A stretch of 49,695 nucleotides of DNA. Origin: Ferrimicrobium acidiphilum DSM 19497. Lineage in GTDB: Bacteria > Actinomycetota > Acidimicrobiia > Acidimicrobiales > Acidimicrobiaceae. The translations under genes were made by a program, and so were the position numbers. Positions 8,043 through 16,405 of this stretch are shown piece after piece. The DNA lies in assembly GCF_000949255.1 (NCBI RefSeq), contig NZ_JXUW01000022.1:1-49695 (forward strand). The letters are read 5' to 3'. Below the pieces are notes generated by a model. That model made no database searches and was not told the origin of the DNA. It saw nothing but the letters and a program-made list of their open reading frames with translations. Within the stretch, counting starts at the first letter, position 1. Each line of letters starts with the position of its first letter.

Positions 8043-9382
8043 GTCAGGAGAACCCAGTATCGGGAAGTGGAGCTAATGACCCTCCTGTAGAGCGACAACA
8101 TTTATCTTCCAGACTTGGGCTTCGCCAAAACTGGTGGCAGTTCACCCTCTTTACGTTTATCACGTTGTTGATCGGAATGACGATAGGAGTTGAACGGGTA
8201 GCGTTGCCTCCATTGGCCCGACACGCCTTTGGGGTAACTTCGGTGCTCTATACAGTCAGTTTCATAACCGCATTTGGTCTGGTAAAGTCAATTATGAACC
8301 TAGTAGCTGGACGGCTCTCTGATCGGAGGGGACGGAAGGCAATACTGCTCGCTGGTTGGGCATTCGCGGTCCCCTATGCGCTCATCATCATCTTTGCTAC
8401 CGCTTGGTGGCAGGTGATCGTGGCGAATCTTTTCCTCGGCGTGAACCAAGCTCTCACCTGGACGATGTCCGTGACCGCCAAAATCGACCTTGTGGGACCG
8501 GTGAATCGTGGGCTTGCTGTAGGGGTTGATGAGTCTGCTGGTTACGTGGGTGTAGGAGTTGGTGGCTTCTTGGCCGGTCTCTTGGTTGCCAGCTATGGTT
8601 TGCGCCCCACTCCTTATCTTCTGGCACTTGGTGTCGTGGTTATTGGCGTCATCGTGACACTCGGGCCGGCGAAGGAGACGCTCCCGTTTGCACAATCTGA
8701 GGTTGTGAGTCGCCCAACAGGCAAGGAGAGGTTGGCGGCACCAAAGCTGACACGTCTCGGGGCTTATATGAGCTGGCATGATCGTTCGATGCTGGCGGTG
8801 TGTCAAGCTGGCTTTGTAAACAAGTTTGCTGATAGTCTGGTGGCTGCCTTTTTCCCGCTCTACCTGCTGGGAAAGGGGGTGCCGCTTGCTGAAGTCGGAC
8901 TTTTGGTGGGATTATATGCCTGGGCGTGGGGGCTCGGGCAGGTCGCCTCTGGGGCGCTGGCCGATCGGGTGGGTCGTAAGCTCCCTATAACCCTCGGGAC
9001 GTTTCTGATCGCCGTCGGTCTGGCGATTTTCGTAAGTTCTAACAACCATGGCGTCTGGATCGTCGCCGTGATTCTCATGGGTCTCGGAATGGCGCTCAGC
9101 TACCCCAATCTCATAACTACGGTTGGGGATACTGCAGATCCCAGGTGGCGTGGTGGAGCACTTGGCGTCTATCGTCTCTGGCGGGACGGTGGATACGCGA
9201 TCGGTCCGCTACTCCTTGGCGTGGTTGCTGTGTTGGCAGGAGTTGCCACCGCCATCTGGGTTGGGGCGGGGCTTGTGGGGTTATCCGGACTGATCCTGTT
9301 GGCGATGTTCAAAGAGACCGAGCCAAAACGGCGCAAGACTGAACTTGCATGGAAGACGCATCCTGAATGGGTGGCACCATGA
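8039..9382 (+). CDS. MFS transporter in the ArsR-rhodanese operon
   Basis: A 447-residue transporter with 12 predicted helices. Both cytoplasmic loops carry the MFS motif: AGRLSDRRGRKAILLAG near the N terminus and SGALADRVGRKLPITLG in the second half. The GTG at 8039 overlaps the previous stop, which favours it over the TTG at 8000. The first ~35 residues are polar before helix 1 (WWQFTLFTFITLLIGMTIG). Its place in a sulfur-sensor operon suggests an inorganic sulfur or related anion, or a toxic thiol product, as substrate; that is inference only. Confidence 0.88.
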   Translation: MSQENPVSGSGANDPPVERQHLSSRLGLRQNWWQFTLFTFITLLIGMTIGVERVALPPLARHAFGVTSVLYTVSFITAFGLVKSIMNLVAGRLSDRRGRKAILLAGWAFAVPYALIIIFATAWWQVIVANLFLGVNQALTWTMSVTAKIDLVGPVNRGLAVGVDESAGYVGVGVGGFLAGLLVASYGLRPTPYLLALGVVVIGVIVTLGPAKETLPFAQSEVVSRPTGKERLAAPKLTRLGAYMSWHDRSMLAVCQAGFVNKFADSLVAAFFPLYLLGKGVPLAEVGLLVGLYAWAWGLGQVASGALADRVGRKLPITLGTFLIAVGLAIFVSSNNHGVWIVAVILMGLGMALSYPNLITTVGDTADPRWRGGALGVYRLWRDGGYAIGPLLLGVVAVLAGVATAIWVGAGLVGLSGLILLAMFKETEPKRRKTELAWKTHPEWVAP

Positions 9383-10507
9383 AGCCATCTCCGCGGTGAG
9401 CGCACCAAAGTGTTTTGCGAGTATCCCTAACATATAGGCTGCCCCATCCAAGTCTGGCTAGTTCACTACGCCGATTGGTCTAGATTCAACCGATTCCCAA
9501 GGGTGATGGCTTCCCGGTGTGTGCTGAATCTCGAGAGCGTTGTAGCTGCCTGTGGTAGCTGCGAGGCATTCAGCATGATCCACGTCTCGAGGCCTAACTC
9601 GTGGCAATTGATCTTCGCATGGACCGCCGTTCAAGATGGGCCTGCGAAGACATCGCTACTCTAGCGCGCTCTAGCTCTACTGGATGTTCCGTCCGTGTGT
9701 GACATCGTGTAAGCGCGAACTGAGGCTCCAGTCTTTAGTGAGAGCTGGAACTTGCCCCGATTGAGCAGGTCAGCAATTGGTCACGAAGAGAGCGAGCAGG
9801 CATCGTATTTCGGGAATACCCAGGTGCTCGGGTGTCGCTATCATCGATGATTACTGGAGTCGAGTTCGGAGGTTCAGTGACGCTGACGCCTTCCTGGAAC
9901 CCGCATACGATTGCCAAAAGACAGATGTCGTATGGCTAGTTGTTGGCCACCTCTGGCTCGCTTGTTCATCGCATCTCATCACTGAGGTCAGAAGAGTCAA
10001 TCTTTCTTGCGCACCTGCGCGATCGAGACTACGTATTGTTAACAACTGGCGTGGCTTCTGGCGCACTGAGATGATGCCTTATCCCATCGGGCCCTTCCTG
10101 ACTAGCGGCCGCGTGCCGTCGGAGGAGTTAACCGTGTCGTTCTCGGTCGATGAGTCTTGGTTGGTTGCGTTCGCACCAAGCTAATTATCCAGAGCATATC
10201 CGGGAGCTTCTCCTGGGAAGACTGGTGGCGGCTGTCATCTAGATTTGGGAGCCACCAAAGCCTCTCGAACTTCTGAGCGTATAGAGCCTGCGAGAGGAGA
10301 ACGAGATCTGCTGTTGCTTGCTAGCGCTGGCGCGTCTTAAACTTGTAACTCGCATCCCGATGTCGAGGCGATAAAACTTACAGTCAGCCCTAGCTGATAT
10401 CTGCACAATCCTTGCTAGCTAGCCTGGAATAAATACTCCTTGAGGTTGCTATACTAAATGACGAAGTAGTAATAGGAAAGTCTCCTAAAGAATTGGAGGA
10501 ATGAACA
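9383..10507. other. Gene-poor stretch, no supported gene
   Basis: About 1.1 kb without a convincing coding sequence. An open frame at 9777-10184 has no ribosome-binding site, no family motif and an irregular composition, so I leave it out. The stretch may be decayed sequence. Near its end (10431-10507) the DNA becomes promoter-like, with TATACT at about 10450 and a strong Shine-Dalgarno sequence ahead of the small ORF at 10508. Confidence 0.45.
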
Positions 10508-10663
10508 ATGAAGTTCACTGAGTTTAATCTAGGGATTCGTGCGACTCGCCGAGGGTCGAGACAGCTCGAGGGTGTTGGACAGACTGCCCGGGGTCAGGGT
10601 CATCTATACCCGGAAGGATTGTCTAGCTATCTGATGTCCGAGCGCAACGCAAAGGGCTGCTGA
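10508..10663 (+). CDS. Candidate 51-residue peptide gene
   Basis: A short ORF (MKFTEFNLGIRATRRGSRQL ... ending SERNAKGC). Support: TTGGAGGA lies seven bases before the ATG at a good distance, a TATACT box sits about 55 bases further up, and a long hairpin with a short T tract follows at 10721-10755. The peptide is Arg/Gly-rich with a single C-terminal Cys and no membrane segment. I do not recognise it. It could be a small regulatory protein, a modified-peptide precursor or a leader; no maturation enzyme is adjacent. The CTCC at ~10483 could pair with the GGAG of the ribosome-binding site. Confidence 0.45.
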   Translation: MKFTEFNLGIRATRRGSRQLEGVGQTARGQGHLYPEGLSSYLMSERNAKGC

Positions 10664-10718
10664 ACAGGAAGAATACCAGTGCCGAAGTGGAGTTTTCTGC
10701 ATTGGCATGGATTGATGA

Positions 10719-10757
10719 GAAGCCGAATGGCGCCGTTAGTGCCGTTCGGCTTTCGTC
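10719..10757 (+). terminator. Hairpin terminator after the small ORF
   Basis: AGCCGAATGGCGC and GTGCCGTTCGGCT can form a stem of about 13 pairs, two of them G-U, around a four-base loop, followed by TTTC. It is the only strong terminator-like structure in this gene-poor region and supports a transcript ending about 90 bases past the 51-residue ORF. Confidence 0.6.
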
Positions 10758-11794
10758 TGTGGTGGGAACGGGTCGGCCAGTCCCGGACTGGAATCCGGGA
10801 GCCTCAGGAAATTCTTTTTTTACTCCATCTGTTTAGTAGATATGTGTGTTCAGAATTAGCGATGCAATACCTCATTCTTATCCGTGATGTGTGCTATCTG
10901 ATATTGTGATGGGACGGTTATTGTTGTTGCCATCCAACACCATGGGTAGCTTGTAATGCCTATAGCTGTCAGGATGGACGGTCGCTATCGGCGTCGCTCC
11001 GGTAGTTCTGGATTGTTGTGTTAGTCTCAGCACCAGTGCGTGCGGGAACGTGTTGAAGAGATTTCCTACAACACCTAGACACACGAACCAGCTGAGCTTG
11101 GTTAGAAGTGGGACGGTTCGCTTCCACGACAAGCCCGGCATGACCCGGAATTCTTGATCGCGACGGCCTCGTGGTAAGATGCGGTCTCTGGCCATGTTGT
11201 ACACGCAGGGCTCCAATCGCTTTGAATTGTCCGACATCGGCGAGGACGTAGCCATGACCCGTCGGCCGCGTGAGGAGTTCGCACAACTTTACTTCATCTC
11301 GGGAAGCTTTCTACTGACCAAACGGGAGCGCAAGCCGCGTCCGTAAGGACGTGGGGGATAACACGAACCTTCTCCTGCCACTCCCACCGCGAGGGCGCCG
11401 TGTGAGCAATTGTCTTTTTCGATAGCAGAGTGGATCTCGTATGGACATCCGATCAGCGAGCATCCCATTCTTGGTTAAGATCACAGCCAGAGGCCTGATT
11501 TAGAGAGCTCCTTCTACGTCTAGACCAATGGGTGGACGACCGCTTGAGCCCGCATGACAGGTGACAGGGTAGTTGAGTGATGCTAGGCCCAGTGAGCTAA
11601 CCTGGACCATCGGGGCTTGCCTAGAGGGTAACCGGGCTAGCTCCTTGTCAACCAAAAAGAGGACACGTCCCGAAGAATCTTTGCGATAATAACCTGTTCT
11701 CTGTCGAGATAACTTACTATTGGGGTTGCGTACGGAAAGATCGGACGGAGGGGGGAATCATGGGACTGGGAACTGCCTTTCAGACGGAGTTGCT
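10758..11794. other. Gene-poor stretch with a stable hairpin
   Basis: No gene can be supported. Overlapping minus-strand frames around 10970-11290 are open and oddly rich in Arg/His and might be remains of a mobile-element gene, but I recognise no family. A tight hairpin, CCGCGTCC (11335-11342), GTAA, GGACGTGG (11347-11354), is the clearest structure. The last ~60 bases lead into the exported-protein gene at 11795. Confidence 0.4.
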
Positions 11795-12295
11795 ATGACG
11801 GCTTGTGGGCTGATGACCGCGCTCGGATCAACTGCCGCATTGTCGGCTAGTCAAAGTCCACTGATTGTGCGCAATCCGGGATTTAGCTGTTCGGTAACGG
11901 TTGCCAAGCCACATATATCGGCGTACTACCCAACGCTAGATCGTCACTTCGTGGATACCCATACCTACGTCGGGTGTAGTGAACCAGCAAGTACGCTTCA
12001 GGCAATTGCGACATTGTACGTGCTCACCGAAGTTCCCACTGCGGATGGAGGTGTCTCTGGAGAATTGGTGGCCCAAGCTCCAGGGGTGTCAAAGGTTGAG
12101 GAGAATGTGAGCAGCATTATGGCCCCTCAGTCTAACTTTGACTGCGAGAATGCTCCTCTCAATACGCTCCCTTACTACGATGCCAGTGGATATGCCTATG
12201 TCAACGGTGCTTACCAGGGGTCGTCGAATTCTTACCGTGGCACCTACGCGGCCTGCACGGGCACGACTCCGGCTGTTCATTTGGGAGGTGATTAG
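11795..12295 (+). CDS. Exported protein with four cysteines, unknown family
   Basis: A 166-residue protein starting at an ATG five bases after CGGAG. The N terminus (GLMTALGSTAALSASQSP) looks like a short signal segment, though with little positive charge. The mature part has four cysteines (FSCSV, VGCSEP, FDCENA, AACTGT), suggesting two disulfides outside the cell, and is rich in Tyr, Ser and Thr. It ends two bases before the next gene, so it is the first gene of a three-gene envelope operon. I do not recognise the family. A longer frame from 11720 exists but has no ribosome-binding site. Confidence 0.62.
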   Translation: MTACGLMTALGSTAALSASQSPLIVRNPGFSCSVTVAKPHISAYYPTLDRHFVDTHTYVGCSEPASTLQAIATLYVLTEVPTADGGVSGELVAQAPGVSKVEENVSSIMAPQSNFDCENAPLNTLPYYDASGYAYVNGAYQGSSNSYRGTYAACTGTTPAVHLGGD

Positions 12296-12297
12296 CG

Positions 12298-13116
12298 ATG
12301 TCGACACCTTCTGAGCTTGAGCTGGTACGAGAACGGATGTTTCATGCATGGGACGGAGTCGACTCATTGGAGATCCATCTACTCACGAAGCACCGACGTG
12401 TGTGGCGTGTGAGAGTCGAGGAGCCATCGGCCGACTTTACGCAGACTGAACCCGATATTCCGGTATATCACTCGAGTGCGTGGTGGAGTGCTCCAGAGTC
12501 ATGGCGCCTCGACGAGGAGTTACCCGAACACGGTGGGGAGCGATTTTATACAGCACCTCGCCACCCTCATTCTTTTGTGGTAAACGGTGACAGGTATGCG
12601 TTTCGAACCGATGGCGTAGTGGTCAACACAGGAACGCGTGCTGAGGCGTTGGCACGACAGGGCGAGTGGTTCGTCCGTGGGGTCGGGGCTGGACGCCCCT
12701 ACCTTTCGGCACGAGAGAATGCACAGCTATGGTATTGGAGTGCCCCCCAGCTCTGGGTTTGCAACTTCAACCTGGTACTCAACAGCCATGGTCAATACGT
12801 CGATGGCATCCTTGGCGACCGCCGCTGGTTTGCACATGTGTTGGCCTCACAAGGGAACTGGATCCATGAAGTTCCTGACCAAGCTCGGCCGATGCTAGAA
12901 CCCAGATGCCAACAGTGGTACACAGGAGCAGACTGGAATGGTGACCAGGAGGTGACCGATGACGCCACGTTTTTTCAACTATGGGTTGATATGGAGACTG
13001 GATTTATACGGAGGATCGCAAAGGAAGAGTTGGATGGGAGGACGTGGGATCTAGCGGTTACCTCGCTTCGTATCAATGCGGAGATTTCGGCAGACACTTT
13101 CGACCTTGGCATCTAA
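12298..13116 (+). CDS. LolA-like fold protein, probable
   Basis: A 272-residue protein with a perfect ribosome-binding site (GGGAGGTGA) overlapping the end of the previous gene. There is no obvious signal peptide. The pattern of alternating short beta strands (ERFYTAPRHPHSFVVNGDRY, then LWVCNFNLVLNSHGQYVDG and a final TGFIRRIAKEELDGRTWDL) resembles actinobacterial proteins distantly like outer-membrane-lipoprotein-sorting folds, in which 'the measured mean slope' strand at the C terminus carries 'x-D-x-x-T-G-x-I-x-R'. That relation is weak. Its role is probably tied to the exported protein and lipoprotein on either side. Confidence 0.6.
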   Translation: MSTPSELELVRERMFHAWDGVDSLEIHLLTKHRRVWRVRVEEPSADFTQTEPDIPVYHSSAWWSAPESWRLDEELPEHGGERFYTAPRHPHSFVVNGDRYAFRTDGVVVNTGTRAEALARQGEWFVRGVGAGRPYLSARENAQLWYWSAPQLWVCNFNLVLNSHGQYVDGILGDRRWFAHVLASQGNWIHEVPDQARPMLEPRCQQWYTGADWNGDQEVTDDATFFQLWVDMETGFIRRIAKEELDGRTWDLAVTSLRINAEISADTFDLGI

Positions 13117-13127
13117 CTACGGGTGTC

Positions 13128-13391
13128 ATGAAAGCCAGGTTGGGCGGAACAGTGCTCTTCGTAATTCTGGCGGGCGGGCTCGGTGCTTGTAGCCGTGACC
13201 GGGTTCAACATCCAAGCCCAACTCTTTACTATCTCACCGGTATTCCAGAGGCAAAACCGGATCTCATAGTCAATGATCGTAGGGTTATTCCTGCACAGTC
13301 GTGGCGATGGCAGAGTTCAACTGGGCTTGAGGTGATGCCTTCGAGAACAACAGCTAGCAATCCTGACGGCGCTCCGCTTATACCTCACTGA
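13128..13391 (+). CDS. Small lipoprotein
   Basis: An 87-residue protein with a classical lipoprotein signal: MKARLGGTVLFVILAGGLGAC, in which LGAC is the lipobox with Cys at about residue 21. The remainder is a short polar domain ending in SNPDGAPLIPH. It begins eleven bases after the stop of the preceding gene, so it belongs to the same operon. The start ATG has only a weak Shine-Dalgarno sequence, so translation may be coupled. It would be anchored on the outer face of the membrane. The function is unknown. Confidence 0.7.
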   Translation: MKARLGGTVLFVILAGGLGACSRDRVQHPSPTLYYLTGIPEAKPDLIVNDRRVIPAQSWRWQSSTGLEVMPSRTTASNPDGAPLIPH

Positions 13392-13852
13392 GTGCGAAGC
13401 TCTCAATTGCTCTTTGAGGAGGTCTGGTAGTCACTTGATCGACACGTAACCGGATTCGCGCAAAACCTGATGTATCTCGCTACAAGGGTCAAGTCTGCTA
13501 TCGTTGTCAATGGAGCGTTACACCTCCAATGCGGGTGAGAATGCGTCAAGAGTACACTTGCCGCAGGATTAGCGATCCCAGAACACAGAGGGACATCACG
13601 CGCCAAGAGCTACAGTGAGTCGGTGTAGCGTCAACCAGCCGAGGCAGCATGAGCAGCAAATGAAGCCCCGTTTTCACACGCGGGGTGGACGTCACTGTCT
13701 TTGTATCTGCATCCGGGGCAAGGGAACTAGTGCTAGTGTGCGGGACGGCAGTTTATGTCGCAAGCCTTCATAGAGCTGAAACAACGGTGTAACAACGATT
13801 GGATAGGCTCCCTACAAACCTCGATACCGCGTCGAGGAGAAAGGGAGGAATT
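13392..13852. other. Intergenic region upstream of the APC permease
   Basis: No gene is supported. A CCCCG...CGGGG hairpin lies around 13664-13685. The 100 bases before 13853 presumably hold the permease promoter, but I see no convincing -35/-10 pair. Confidence 0.4.
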
Positions 13853-15409
13853 ATGGCTTCAGAACTAGGTCCACCAGGCTCACCGCCAGAGTTCAAGCGG
13901 TCACTTTCGTTGACCGGTGTTACTGTCAATGGGATGGCGCTTATTGCGCCCGGAGCATTTCTTTGGACTACATTTCAAGAACAGGCTGCCCAAACGAGCA
14001 ATGGTGCTGCTACCGGATCGCAGATGTGGACAGGGCTCCTTTTCGCCTTCGTCTTGGCGATGTTTACCGCGTGGAGCTATTCTCAGTTGGCCAGAATTTA
14101 TCCGAATGCCGGCACCGGCTCGACCTACTACTTCGCTGAAGCCGCATTCCTCGATAAGCGATCAGAGGGCCATCGGAGACTCGCACGCCCGGCCAAGCTT
14201 GCTTTCGGCTGGATTAGCCACCTCTATTATTGGATATACCCCGGCATCATGATCGCATTCATCGCCACCATCGTGGGCTACATCTGGGCTGAGTTCAACC
14301 ACGGGAGCCAACTTGGATGGCCAATCCTGTCGATTATCGCGATTGCGGCAGCAGCCCTGGTGGGATATGTAGCCTATCGCGGGATTACTGGCTCCACTAT
14401 GTTGGCTCTGGGGATTAACGTCGTGCAAATTGTCACCCTGGTCGCGATCAGCGTGATCTTCATCGTCTATCGAATCAACTATCCACATGCTGGTTATATT
14501 CAGCCAAACGCGGGTGGGGTGCTGATCCCTCATAATTTTTTGAACCTGCTCTATCAGTCGACGATCGCCATTTTGTTGCTCGTTGGTTTTGAGTCGATCA
14601 CGTCGCTAGGGTCAGAGGCGTTGAAGCCCGAACGTGACATTCAGCGTGGAGTTCTGCTTGCCCTGGCGATCCAAGGCGGCTTCTGTTACCTACTTGAGTA
14701 CTTTTCGAGCAACCTTGTGCTTGGTAAGGCGACGATGGCTGGTGTGCACGGTGCACCATTCGCCGCAGCAGGGAGTGACCCAGCACCGATAGGCACATTG
14801 GTGATTAACGTCGTCGACCGCCTATTTGGAGGAGGAGGGGTGGCGGTGGCTCTGGTCGTGGCATTCACGGTTCTCCTTGCCCTCCTTGGAACGACGTTGG
14901 CGTGCATGAACACTGCAGTCAGGCTCTCGTATTCGATGGCGAGAGATAAGGAGCTTCCTTCGTTGCTTGGTGTCCTGCATGGAAGGTTCGCTACACCAGC
15001 TGCGGGTGTGTGGATTCTGGCAGGCATCTCGGCGCTCATTGGTATCTATGGTGTTCATACGGTTGACAATCTCACCCAGATAACTCTGGCCTCGAATATT
15101 GGTACCTTCCTCGTCTACGGTTTTACCTGCGCGATTACTATGGTGGCCTTTGCTTCGCGTCATGATAAGCATCTGCTCAAGTCGAAGATCATTCCCGGCC
15201 TCGGGTTGTTGATGAACATTGTCGAACTGGTCGGTGTTGTCTACCTGGCGATTGCAGGTGGCGGTAGTGGAGCTACAGACGCGATCAAGGCGATTATCAT
15301 CGTCGCGGTGTGGGTAATAGCAGGTCTTGTATGGGTACTCTTGAACCCTATGCGTACCCATGCTGAGAGTATCCACGAGGAGCGCTTGCGGTCAGCAATC
15401 GCAGAATAA
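13853..15409 (+). CDS. APC-family amino acid/polyamine permease
   Basis: A 518-residue permease with about 12 membrane helices. The start at 13853 follows GGGAGG by six bases. The N-terminal helix has the APC signature (LTGVTVNGMALIAPGAFLW), followed by YPNAGTGSTYYFAEAAF, the conserved 'Y-P-x-A-G-x-x-Y' stretch, and later LLVGFESITSLGSEALKPER, matching the 'G-F-E-x-x-x-x-x-x-E-x-x-x-P' pattern. It is followed by a strong hairpin and then the PP2C, kinase and glutamine-synthetase-like genes. Context suggests import of an amino acid or polyamine used by that ligase. The substrate is inferred. Confidence 0.9.
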   Translation: MASELGPPGSPPEFKRSLSLTGVTVNGMALIAPGAFLWTTFQEQAAQTSNGAATGSQMWTGLLFAFVLAMFTAWSYSQLARIYPNAGTGSTYYFAEAAFLDKRSEGHRRLARPAKLAFGWISHLYYWIYPGIMIAFIATIVGYIWAEFNHGSQLGWPILSIIAIAAAALVGYVAYRGITGSTMLALGINVVQIVTLVAISVIFIVYRINYPHAGYIQPNAGGVLIPHNFLNLLYQSTIAILLLVGFESITSLGSEALKPERDIQRGVLLALAIQGGFCYLLEYFSSNLVLGKATMAGVHGAPFAAAGSDPAPIGTLVINVVDRLFGGGGVAVALVVAFTVLLALLGTTLACMNTAVRLSYSMARDKELPSLLGVLHGRFATPAAGVWILAGISALIGIYGVHTVDNLTQITLASNIGTFLVYGFTCAITMVAFASRHDKHLLKSKIIPGLGLLMNIVELVGVVYLAIAGGGSGATDAIKAIIIVAVWVIAGLVWVLLNPMRTHAESIHEERLRSAIAE

Positions 15410-15433
15410 AAGAGGTTCTTACTCCACGGCGCA

Positions 15434-15470
15434 GGTCGGCCAAATCATCCCCCTGGAAGTTTGGCCGACC
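15434..15470 (+). terminator. Strong 11-bp hairpin after the permease
   Basis: GGTCGGCCAAA (15434-15444) and TTTGGCCGACC (15460-15470) form a perfect 11-pair stem with a 15-base loop, 25 bases after the permease stop. No T run follows, so it may be a terminator of low efficiency, an mRNA-stabilising 3' end, or an attenuator before the PP2C gene. Confidence 0.6.
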
Positions 15471-15526
15471 CGCGATAGGCTCGGCGGTGAAGATATAAAT
15501 TGGCTAGCGGTGAGTTGAGGAGTGGC

Positions 15527-16405
15527 ATGGCCCAGGCATCAGATTGGTCCCAGGAACCTCGCTTGCGAGGTAATGGCCTGATGCTAGATTCGGGTGCGAA
15601 TGCTGGTCTGACCTGGAGTTTTCGTTCAGATCGTGGCCTGGTGCGCGAATCTAATGAAGATTATGCGCTTGTGATCGAGGCGGATGAGGGTCGGAACGAA
15701 TCACTGTTTCTGGTGGCCGACGGGCTCGGAGGTCATGCAGCAGGCGAGGTCGCGAGCCGATTGGCGGTAGAGACGGCGGCTGTTGCCTGGCGGTCATCCC
15801 TCGACAAGCCGACGAAGGCAAGGCTCCGTAACGCCTTCCGAATGGCGAATCAGGCGATCTTTGATGAGGCACTTAGCGCTCATCAAAATGGCATGGCGAC
15901 CACGCTAACGGCATTGGCGATCTCGTCTGATATGGCGTTGGTGGCCCATGTAGGCGACTCCAGGTGTTACCACATTCGTGGGCGTAAAGTTGAACAACTC
16001 ACAACCGATCATTCCCAGGTCGGTGAGATGATGCGTCGTGGCCTCATCTCACCGGCAGAGGCCGCTAGTCATCCTGCACGTTCGGTACTAACCCGTTGCT
16101 TAGGTCGAGAGTTCGCCATAACACCGGATATTACCCAGCGACCACTCCTCAAGGATGATGTTCTTCTACTTTGTTCCGATGGACTCTGGGACCTTGTCTC
16201 ACCGCAGGAGATGGCGCTGGCGCTGCAAAATGAGGACGGTGACCCGGCGAATCAGGTGGCCAATGTGGTGGAGGAATTGAACAAGTTGGCCATCTATCGT
16301 GGCGCACCCGATAACGTAACGATCATGATTGTGCGAGTCGAGAGAGAGGTGGGTTCGATACAGTTGACCCCCTCCTCAAGCCGTTGGTTTAAGAGGTCGT
16401 CGTGA
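15527..16405 (+). CDS. PP2C-type Ser/Thr protein phosphatase
   Basis: A 292-residue phosphatase of the PPM/PP2C family. The metal-binding motifs are all present in order: SDRGLVRESNEDY, VADGLGGHAAGEVAS, MALVAHVGDSRCYHI, LTTDHS, LLLCSDGLWDLV and APDNVTIMIV. The acidic residues in these motifs bind the two catalytic metal ions. There is no membrane segment. GAGGAG precedes the ATG at 15527 by five bases. The stop overlaps the kinase start (GTGA), so kinase and phosphatase are made together and very probably act on the same targets, as in the actinobacterial PstP/PknB pairing. Confidence 0.95.
   Translation: MAQASDWSQEPRLRGNGLMLDSGANAGLTWSFRSDRGLVRESNEDYALVIEADEGRNESLFLVADGLGGHAAGEVASRLAVETAAVAWRSSLDKPTKARLRNAFRMANQAIFDEALSAHQNGMATTLTALAISSDMALVAHVGDSRCYHIRGRKVEQLTTDHSQVGEMMRRGLISPAEAASHPARSVLTRCLGREFAITPDITQRPLLKDDVLLLCSDGLWDLVSPQEMALALQNEDGDPANQVANVVEELNKLAIYRGAPDNVTIMIVRVEREVGSIQLTPSSSRWFKRSS

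Noticed and set aside
9777-10184. 135-codon ORF
   Set aside because: No ribosome-binding site, no motif, and a patchwork composition with many rare residues; likely chance.
10508-10663. A mycofactocin- or lasso-type precursor peptide
   Set aside because: The C terminus does not match those families and no maturation genes are adjacent; only the generic 'small peptide' call is kept.
10878-11286. Minus-strand ORFs in the gene-poor zone
   Set aside because: Two or three frames are open over the same bases and none matches a family; not enough to call a gene.
14822-15376. 184-codon minus-strand ORF
   Set aside because: Antisense shadow of the APC permease gene with no motif.
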